Of a DNA stretch of 12,028 nt, positions 8,122-12,028 are shown piece after piece. The stretch is from JAQUGA01 sp964521105. Its GTDB lineage: Bacteria > Bacteroidota > Bacteroidia > Bacteroidales > WCHB1-69. Position 1 is the stretch's first letter. The number at the start of each line of letters is the position of its first letter. Below the pieces are notes generated by a model that made no database searches, was not told where the DNA came from, and saw nothing but the letters and a program-made list of their open reading frames with translations. Both the position numbers and the translations under genes were made by a program. The stretch is from contig CAZFPO010000092.1 of assembly GCA_964521105.1 (NCBI GenBank), positions 1 through 12,028 on the forward strand, in the 5' to 3' direction.

Positions 8122-9225
8122 TTATTTTCTTTGCTCAAATACATTATCAAATGCTGTTTTTTGTTTTACATAAAGTGAATCATTTTTCCCTCTCACCTGT
8201 CCAACGAAATTAATATATCCCTCTAACCGATTAATAAATTTTGCTTTGTCTCTTTGCTCAATATTCGAAATGTTAAAGTGTTTTTGCACTGATGAATCAA
8301 TGCCGTTTGTTATCAAGTCGTGAAGCATTGCTCTGATTTTCTTTAGCAGTTTTCTGTCAACATTTACTTTGCTGTTTACTGTCAAACCTGTAACTGTCTG
8401 CTTGCGATAAGAAGTTTTTAAGCGAATTTTCTTCTCATTTATTTCAAAATTATTTTTCTTTATTATGTTAATGATATCAAGTGTGTTGTTATTTGAAATT
8501 GCTGTGTCAGAAGAAAAAGTCAAGTCGTCTGCGTAACGTGTAAATGTCAAATTATTTTGCTTGCAGAAAGTAATTAGGTCGGTGTCCAGTTGAAAGCAAA
8601 TGAAATTTGAAATGACTGGCGAAGTTGGTGCTCCAATTGGAAGTTTGCCCTCGTAAGTAGTCAGCAAAGTCAATGCAGTTGAAATTTGTTCGTTATAGTT
8701 AAAATAAGAAGAAGAAAAAATGTCTTTCACTTGTCGTGCTGAAATACTTGGGAAGAAATCTTTTAGGTCAATATTCAATACAAACTTTCTGTTTACATGA
8801 ACTTTTGCATTCTCAACGATATTGCAATGTGTTCCTAAATAATGAGGGTTTACAACAAAGCCATGCACTTCATACGGCTTTATCCATAAGTAATATGCTT
8901 GCAGAAAATAATTCAGTCGTTTTTGAATTGACTTTAACTGTTTTTCAGGTGCAAAAATTTGTCTTGTTCCACCTCTTTTCTTTTTGATTGTGTAATTCTT
9001 GTATGTTGGATTATTCAGTATTTCCTCCAACTCAAAAAATGATGTTTTTAGAAATCGGGTTAATTCCGCTGGTTTTTCAATAGAAAGAAAATACAATGCA
9101 TTTAATTCATGCTTTTTAAAATTTTCCATTGACTTACCTAAATGATAAGAGCCACCAGTAAAGTATTTTTGTAGTTTACTCTTGCTGGCTTTTGAAAGTG
9201 TTATAATTTCTTCTACTGTCATCAT
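8122..9225 (-). CDS. Retron-type reverse transcriptase
   Basis: A 367-aa reverse transcriptase with the palm and fingers motifs and a short C-terminal part. RT1 is KKKRGGTRQIFAP (about 81-93). The retron-specific NAxxH motif of region X is N139-A-K-V-H143. Motif A is N-I-D153-L-K-D-F-F-P. RT4 is L195-P-I-G-A-P-T-S-P203. The catalytic YADD is 231-234, and the retron region-Y motif V278-T-G280 follows in QTVTGLTVN. NAxxH plus VTG separates retron RTs from group II intron, DGR and Abi RTs, and there is no maturase or endonuclease domain. One oddity: RT4 has Ile197 where most retron RTs have Gln. It would prime from the 2'-OH of a branch G in the adjacent RNA and make msDNA. Its ATG (a second ATG follows at once) is 11 bases downstream of the a2 arm of the predicted msr-msd RNA at 9237-9403. 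Confidence 0.93.
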   Translation of the reverse strand: MMTVEEIITLSKASKSKLQKYFTGGSYHLGKSMENFKKHELNALYFLSIEKPAELTRFLKTSFFELEEILNNPTYKNYTIKKKRGGTRQIFAPEKQLKSIQKRLNYFLQAYYLWIKPYEVHGFVVNPHYLGTHCNIVENAKVHVNRKFVLNIDLKDFFPSISARQVKDIFSSSYFNYNEQISTALTLLTTYEGKLPIGAPTSPVISNFICFQLDTDLITFCKQNNLTFTRYADDLTFSSDTAISNNNTLDIINIIKKNNFEINEKKIRLKTSYRKQTVTGLTVNSKVNVDRKLLKKIRAMLHDLITNGIDSSVQKHFNISNIEQRDKAKFINRLEGYINFVGQVRGKNDSLYVKQKTAFDNVFEQRK

Positions 9226-9236
9226 GTTAAAAAAAA

Positions 9237-9246
9237 GAGCCGTTGT
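9237..9246 (-). repeat. a2 arm of retron RNA, followed by U8
   Basis: On the transcribed strand ACAACGGCTC, the exact reverse complement of the a1 arm at 9394-9403. Eight T residues (9236-9229) follow directly, then the RT start codon. A GC-containing stem followed by a U-run resembles an intrinsic terminator, so the folded RNA could end here and limit readthrough into the RT. Confidence 0.75.
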
Positions 9247-9266
9247 AAATTATCTTTGATTTTGTC

Positions 9267-9311
9267 GCTATTTATGTGAAGCGGAACGAAGTGAGCATCG
9301 CAATAAATAGC
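9267..9311 (-). repeat. msd hairpin stem
   Basis: Inverted repeat GCTATTTAT (9267-9275) and ATAAATAGC (9303-9311), 9 bp perfect with 27 bases between. Pairing continues past a one-base bulge through G9276-C9301, T9277-G9300 (wobble), G9278-C9299 and A9279-T9298, and there is a short GC/GC pairing near the tip (9281-9282 with 9295-9296). This is the part expected to be copied into msDNA, with cDNA synthesis starting next to a2. Confidence 0.8.
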
Positions 9312-9427
9312 AATAGTTCAACTCTTCCACTCCATTGTGGGTTGCAGGAACACAACCACCATGTCGTAAATGTTTGACATCATAATTTTTAAAACAACGG
9401 CTCAATATCTTCATGTTAAAATGGTGT

Positions 9428-10510
9428 TTATTCTAAACCCAACTCATCAATCATAGTTTTTATATTCGGATTCTTTGCAGTTAATTCATCTAATCTGCTT
9501 TGAGAAAACGAAAAATCATTTTTGTATTGGTCAAAATCTCGGTAGTTGGTAAAGTTCGCATCTCTTAAAAGTTTAACAGTTCCTAAACTTCCGTTTCTGT
9601 TTTTTGCAAGAATTAATTCTGTTAAACCTGCTGTGCTATTTCCATCTTCATCACATTCAAGTCCATAATATTCTGGTCGGTAAATGAAAATGACCTTATC
9701 AGCATCTTGTTCAATTGCTCCGCTTTCACGTAAGTCGGAAAGTTGCGGATGCTTCGTGCCAAATCTTGTTTCTACGGCTCTGCTCAATTGACTGGTAGCA
9801 ATTACACAAACATTAAAATCTTTGGCAATGTTCTTCAATTCTCTGCTTATAAAACTTATTTCAAGTTCTCTGCTGTTGCGATATTTATTTGAACTCATCA
9901 TTTGCAAATAATCAACTACAATCACTTTTACTCCGTTCTCTTGTATCTGCTTTTGGCAATGTGCTTTCAATGCAGGAATGGAATTGTTGCAACTATCATT
10001 GACAAGTATTTTGTGTTTGGAAAATTTGCTTTCAATGGATTCTAAATTTTTTTTCTGTTCGTCTGTGAGTTCGTGTTGCAAAATTTTATTTACTGCAATG
10101 CCTGAAAGAGAAGAAATGAAACGACTGGTTAATAAACATTCTGACAAGTCAAAAGTGAAATACAGAACTGGAGTTGAAACAGAAATATTGAGAGAAAGAT
10201 TTACAAGTAATTGGGTTTTTCCCATTGAAGGTCTTGCACCAATAACAACTAACTCACCCAAACCAAAACCGCCAAAGATTCTGTCAAATTCTGTAAACCC
10301 GGATTTGATTACATTGCCCTGATGTGATTTACCTTGCAATTGCTTTATGTTTTCCGAAACAAGATCAGCAATGCTTTTTGATTCTCTTGCAACGCTGTTC
10401 TGCAATTCGACCTCATATATCAGTTGTTTTATTTGTGAAAGAATTTCCCTTTCATCAGCGTTTTGATTACTAATTATGTTTTCAATTTTATTTTTAATCC
10501 CCTGATTCAT
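9428..10510 (-). CDS. DnaB-type RecA-fold ATPase lacking the DnaB N-terminal domain; candidate retron partner
   Basis: A 360-aa protein matching the C-terminal ATPase domain of replicative helicase DnaB. Visible motifs are Walker A G91-A-R-P-S-M-G-K98-T99, Walker B V-I-V-V-D200-Y-L-Q-M-M, the SQLSR sensor (240-244), the H4 segment PQLSDLRESGAIEQDAD (255-271), and the arginine-finger region AKNRNGSLGTVKL with K303/R305. DnaB is usually about 450-500 aa; here only about 60 residues, largely helical and charged, precede the ATPase, so the N-terminal primase-interacting domain is missing. The catalytic glutamate of the canonical SLEMS segment is replaced by Asp121 (T-F-D-L-S). It is encoded just upstream of the msr-msd RNA and RT on the same strand, so I infer a retron effector or accessory role, perhaps acting on replication forks. 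A prophage or plasmid helicase remnant is the alternative. Its ATG overlaps the stop of a 46-codon ORF (ATGA). Confidence 0.85.
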   Translation of the reverse strand: MNQGIKNKIENIISNQNADEREILSQIKQLIYEVELQNSVARESKSIADLVSENIKQLQGKSHQGNVIKSGFTEFDRIFGGFGLGELVVIGARPSMGKTQLLVNLSLNISVSTPVLYFTFDLSECLLTSRFISSLSGIAVNKILQHELTDEQKKNLESIESKFSKHKILVNDSCNNSIPALKAHCQKQIQENGVKVIVVDYLQMMSSNKYRNSRELEISFISRELKNIAKDFNVCVIATSQLSRAVETRFGTKHPQLSDLRESGAIEQDADKVIFIYRPEYYGLECDEDGNSTAGLTELILAKNRNGSLGTVKLLRDANFTNYRDFDQYKNDFSFSQSRLDELTAKNPNIKTMIDELGLE

Positions 10511-10647
10511 TTTGTAAAATTTATGTTGGTTTTATTTCTTTTTTTCATTTCTCCGATTTTTTCATTATCGTAATTAAAAACCTTTGATTCGCTGGCATTT
10601 TGTCTGTCTATTTTAGCATTGTCGATTGATGTTTGTACTGTCGTCAT
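10507..10647 (-). CDS. Small ORF (46 aa) ATGA-coupled to the DnaB-like gene
   Basis: Reads MTTVQTSIDNAKIDRQ... to ...NKTNINFTK, 46 aa, hydrophilic and lysine/asparagine-rich, with no signal peptide, cysteine or motif I recognise. Its TGA overlaps the ATG of the DnaB-like gene (ATGA at 10510-10507), which is typical of translational coupling. An in-frame ATG at 10680 would add 11 residues but lies within repeat-like DNA. It may be a genuine small partner, a leader peptide controlling the ATPase gene, or the tail of a lost gene. The frame remains open upstream to about 10765 without homology I can see, which leaves the third option alive. Confidence 0.4.
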   Translation of the reverse strand: MTTVQTSIDNAKIDRQNASESKVFNYDNEKIGEMKKRNKTNINFTK

Positions 10648-10681
10648 AGGGTTACCGCTATCGGTTGTATACAGGCACATG

Positions 10682-10711
10682 TAGCCATTTGTTGCGCCTG
10701 CGGGATGGCTA
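10682..10711. repeat. Inverted repeat TAGCCAT/ATGGCTA upstream of the retron module
   Basis: A 7-bp perfect inverted repeat (10682-10688 with 10705-10711; G10681-T10712 adds a wobble) with a 16-base GC-rich loop. The surrounding 10645-10745 is more GC-rich than the rest of the window and includes ACCGCTATCGGT, itself an ACCG/CGGT repeat. It may be an insertion scar, a recombination site, or part of the 5' region of the DnaB-like operon. It does not satisfy the integron attC consensus. Confidence 0.4.
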
Positions 10712-10722
10712 TGGAGCTTACT

Positions 10723-10997
10723 TGCCGTTAGGGGTTTGTTGCTTTCATTCGTTAAGATTGTTGTTTATAAGTTCTTTCAATTCTTTCTTGCTCGGTAAAA
10801 TAGTTAGGTATTTACTAGCAAAGATTTGTTCGTTATTTTCTGGAAGTGTAATTTCAACGAGCGTGTCATTTTTCTTTTTACAAAGAATAATTCCAATCGT
10901 TTTATTTTCACCGTCAAGTTTCACAAATCTGTCGTAATAGTTTACTTTTTAATTTATTGTTGTCTCTGTCTTTTTTCTACACTTGTTGCTAACGGCA
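10723..10997. repeat. Inverted 9-mers TGCCGTTAG / CTAACGGCA flanking a nuclease relic
   Basis: TGCCGTTAG at 10723-10731 and its exact reverse complement CTAACGGCA at 10989-10997 enclose about 257 bases that hold the YhcG-like fragment. The two sites also share TTGTTGC nearby (about 10736-10742 and 10984-10989). They could be the ends of a small inserted segment or cassette; the arms are short, so chance is not excluded. Confidence 0.35.
10745..10948 (-). pseudogene. C-terminal relic of a DUF1016/YhcG-like PDDEXK nuclease
   Basis: This frame encodes 67 residues ending in TGA (10747-10745) and closed upstream by an in-frame TAA at 10951-10949. It contains no suitable ATG near its beginning. 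The peptide holds NYYDRF, ENKTIGIILCKKKND, IFASKYLTILPSKKEL in order. That matches from memory the C-terminal part of DUF1016/YhcG-family PD-(D/E)xK nucleases, where an 'IGLILCK-K' strand precedes a 'ASKY..LPs.eEL' ending. The whole N-terminal part (several hundred residues) is absent, so this is a decayed remnant of a full-length gene. Family members occur in restriction and defence neighbourhoods, which fits an island with turnover. It lies between inverted 9-mers. Confidence 0.6.
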
Positions 10998-11007
10998 GTC
11001 CGTCTAA

Positions 11008-11062
11008 AAACCTCCCAAACTGCGTCAAATATGAACAAAGTTAAGCTCTTTTCCGGAGGTTT
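11008..11062. repeat. Inverted repeat AAACCTCC / GGAGGTTT
   Basis: AAACCTCC at 11008-11015 and GGAGGTTT at 11055-11062, 8 bp perfect with 39 bases between, at the edge of an unrecognised frame. This could be an insertion-sequence end or a weak hairpin; I cannot tell which. Confidence 0.3.
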
Positions 11063-11249
11063 CCAAATTTATTGAGATTAATTTTTGTAAAAAATTAAGT
11101 TCTTTACATTTGAGCTTTTGAAGTCGTAGTAAGCCGAATATTTGCAAAAAGAGTAAAACAAGGATCCGTAGATACTTTTTGAGCATTTCGGTGTCAACGA
11201 TGTTCATTAATCCAGAATCAGCGATAGAATCGCTGAAACGATTAAACAT
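11025..11249 (-). other. Unrecognised 74-codon frame, possibly a gene relic
   Basis: An ATG-initiated - strand frame of 74 codons. It starts MFNRFSDSIADSG, continues with a hydrophobic stretch LRILVLLFLQIFGLLRL (about residues 27-43) and ends ELNFVHI. I do not recognise a family. The frame sits in a stretch full of inverted repeats and has no partner gene, and its start region overlaps a strong hairpin (11218-11236). It could be the last part of a degraded transposase, a small membrane peptide, or non-coding. Confidence 0.2.
11218..11236. repeat. Tight 8-bp hairpin TCAGCGAT-aga-ATCGCTGA
   Basis: Perfect stem of 8 bp (11218-11225 with 11229-11236) and a 3-base loop. No T-run follows on either strand, so it is not a standard terminator. 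It may be structural DNA at an element end. Confidence 0.5.
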
Positions 11250-11316
11250 TTCTAAATCAATTAGTTGTTACGAATTGAAACAAAGATACTGTTCAAAAAG
11301 CTACTTTATCTCTTAC

Positions 11317-11357
11317 GCCTGACCGAGTTATCTTTAACCCACCAGAGGCGGTCAGGC
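11317..11357. repeat. Inverted repeat GCCTGACCG / CGGTCAGGC
   Basis: 9 bp perfect arms (11317-11325 and 11349-11357) with a 23-base loop that contains a smaller GTTA/TAAC pairing. GC-rich arms stand out in this AT-rich context. It lies just before a terminator-like hairpin and may be a palindromic repeat element or an insertion end. Confidence 0.5.
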
Positions 11358-11371
11358 AGGTGATAAACCAT

Positions 11372-11409
11372 AAAGCCCATTGACTTTAACCGTTATTTGG
11401 GCTTTTTTT
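11372..11409 (+). terminator. Rho-independent terminator-like hairpin
   Basis: AAAGCCCA (11372-11379) pairs with TGGGCTTT (11398-11405), and the T-run continues to 11409. The 18-base loop is long for a terminator. The T-run is only on the + strand, so it would stop rightward transcripts from the relic region rather than the - strand DUF4143 gene, although the stem lies downstream of that gene too. Confidence 0.5.
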
Positions 11410-11475
11410 GTGGGGCTTTCTGGCTATCACGTTAAATGTTGGCACTGGCAATTTTTTGTTTTAATTAATTTTTCT

Positions 11476-12028
11476 TTATTGTAGTAACCAATCAATTACA
11501 TTTATTTTTTGAATACCATTTATGCTCGTATTATCAAAATCAAGTGTTAATAGATATTTTGGATAATTATCTTTTAAATTATTAAATGCCGAAATCTCTC
11601 TATTAAAAGTCTTTTCGTCATTAACGGTGTAAGCTACTTGATAATATTCTCGTTCATTATTAGGCTTTTGAACTACAAAATCAATCTCTTTATCATTATT
11701 TTTTCCGACATAAATTTTACCCCCTCGTCTAAGCAATTCAAAATAGACAACATTTTCTAATTTATGCCCTAAATCTGTGTCGTATTTATTTGATGTTGTT
11801 ATATTCCTCAACCCTAAATCAACAACATAATATTTTTCATTTGTACTAAGTAATTCTTTACCCTTTATATCGTATCGAGGTGCAGCATATAATATGTATG
11901 ATTGAGTTAGAAAATCCAAATATTTAATTATTGTATTATGTGAAATGCTTTTTTGTGAGTTTCTATTAAGTTCAAAAGCGATATTTGTCGGAGATACATA
12001 AGAGCCAACCGAATCAAATAAAAAACTT
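11476..12028 (-). CDS. AAA ATPase/DUF4143 protein, C-terminal part (5' end outside window)
   Basis: The frame is open to the right edge, giving 183 visible residues that begin inside the protein (SFLFDSVGSYVSPTNIAFEL...). The visible part covers a winged-helix-like segment (VSPTNIAFELNRNSQKSISHNTIIKYLDFL) and the DUF4143 domain. The latter is marked by SYILYAAPRYDIKGKELL, KYYVVDLGLRN, a nuclease-fold strand KEIDFVV, EYYQVAYTV, and DNYPKYLLTLDFD. These proteins normally carry an N-terminal AAA_14 ATPase of about 200 residues, which must lie beyond base 12028. The DUF4143 region belongs to the PD-(D/E)xK fold, but here the lysine position reads Q-V, as is common in this subgroup, so nuclease activity is doubtful. 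The cellular role of the family is not settled. The gene ends at TAA 11478-11476 and is not obviously linked to the retron. Confidence 0.85.
   Translation of the reverse strand, partial: SFLFDSVGSYVSPTNIAFELNRNSQKSISHNTIIKYLDFLTQSYILYAAPRYDIKGKELLSTNEKYYVVDLGLRNITTSNKYDTDLGHKLENVVYFELLRRGGKIYVGKNNDKEIDFVVQKPNNEREYYQVAYTVNDEKTFNREISAFNNLKDNYPKYLLTLDFDNTSINGIQKINVIDWLLQ

Larger units (their letters stand above)
9237..9403 (-). ncRNA. Retron msr-msd non-coding RNA (predicted)
   Basis: Predicted by eye between the DnaB-like gene and the RT, in the RT's orientation. Its ends are perfect 10-bp complements: a1 at 9403-9394 (RNA GAGCCGUUGU) and a2 at 9246-9237 (ACAACGGCUC). After a 5-nt bulge on the a1 side (9393-9389), a further 7 bp pair (9388-9382 with 9253-9247). 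The base just after this stem is G (complement of 9381), the expected place of the 2'-5' branch. Two short msr hairpins follow: AUGUC/GACAU (9380-9376 with 9365-9361) and GUGGUUG/CAACCCAC with one bulge (9359-9353 with 9344-9337). The msd part is one long hairpin with a perfect 9-bp base, GCTATTTAT/ATAAATAGC (9311-9303 with 9275-9267), continuing imperfectly towards the tip. Transcript ends and msDNA length are inferred, not seen. Confidence 0.85.

Noticed and set aside
8122..9225. Reverse transcriptase as part of a group II intron or diversity-generating retroelement
   Set aside because: No maturase or endonuclease domain, no intron RNA domain V-like hairpin downstream, and no template/variable repeat pair; NAxxH and VTG motifs plus the a1/a2 RNA point to a retron.
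9978..10322. A 114-codon + strand frame inside the DnaB-like gene
   Set aside because: Antisense shadow of a well-conserved ATPase core, including its Walker A segment.
9428..10510. The host's replicative DnaB helicase
   Set aside because: The N-terminal domain is missing, the catalytic Glu is Asp, and the gene lies beside a retron RT in an accessory region rather than with replication genes.
10645..10745. Integron attC site
   Set aside because: CTAAC and GTTA-like ends are present, but no matching RYYYAAC/GTTRRRY pair in the right places and no integrase in the window.
10665..11044. Overlapping + strand open frames over the nuclease relic
   Set aside because: Their peptides are low-complexity Phe/Leu/Ser-rich antisense reads of the - strand relic, with no motif or context.
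11372..11409. Terminator of the - strand DUF4143 gene
   Set aside because: The T-run follows the stem only on the + strand; on the - strand the stem is followed by ATGG, so it would at best be a weak 3' stem for that gene.
1..12028. CRISPR array, tRNA or rRNA genes
   Set aside because: No regularly spaced direct repeats, no cloverleaf-like segment and no rRNA-like stretch were seen on either strand.

Overview
The window looks like chromosomal DNA of a member of the Bacteroidota. The sequence is AT-rich, start codons lack Shine-Dalgarno sequences, and a TAnnTTTG-type -7 box precedes the first gene. The protein families also fit: a DUF4369/thioredoxin-like lipoprotein, an M1 peptidase with a C-terminal outer-membrane-type region, and a short Omp85-type barrel. 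I cannot name a genus.

Bases 76-7895 (+ strand) hold a tight six-gene cluster, probably one operon concerned mostly with the envelope. In order: a thioredoxin-fold lipoprotein whose CxxC is replaced by S-Q-K-S; an M1 zinc metallopeptidase with a probable beta-barrel C-terminus; an LpxH-like UDP-2,3-diacylglucosamine diphosphatase with a TTG start inside the preceding gene; a POTRA-less Omp85/D15-like outer membrane protein; a small nitroreductase; and a SAM-dependent methyltransferase. Genes 1/2 overlap by ATGA, 2/3 overlap by 11 bases, 3/4 abut exactly, and the last two gaps are about 10 bases.

Bases 7896-8121 are a short gene-free gap where the + cluster meets a convergent - strand accessory module. 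That module (10647 down to 8122) is the most interesting part. It encodes, in transcription order, a 46-codon ORF, a DnaB-type ATPase lacking the DnaB N-terminal domain (360 aa, ATGA-coupled to the small ORF), a non-coding segment of about 167 nt, and a retron-type reverse transcriptase (367 aa) with the retron hallmarks NAxxH, YADD and VTG. The non-coding segment has the layout of a retron msr-msd RNA: a perfect 10-bp terminal a1/a2 stem extended by 7 bp, a G immediately after a1 as candidate branch point, two msr hairpins, and one long msd hairpin. I therefore call a complete retron, with the DnaB-like ATPase as the candidate effector or accessory partner. Retrons as a class are anti-phage defence systems; a DnaB-type partner is not one I can confidently place in the established types.

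Bases 10648-11475 are a patchwork without an intact recognisable gene: short inverted repeats, a 67-codon relic of the C-terminus of a DUF1016/YhcG-like PDDEXK nuclease flanked by inverted 9-mers, an unrecognised 74-codon frame, two strong hairpins and a + strand terminator-like hairpin. The window ends inside a - strand gene encoding the C-terminal half of an AAA-ATPase/DUF4143 protein. The second half of the window therefore resembles an accessory or defence island with turnover scars.
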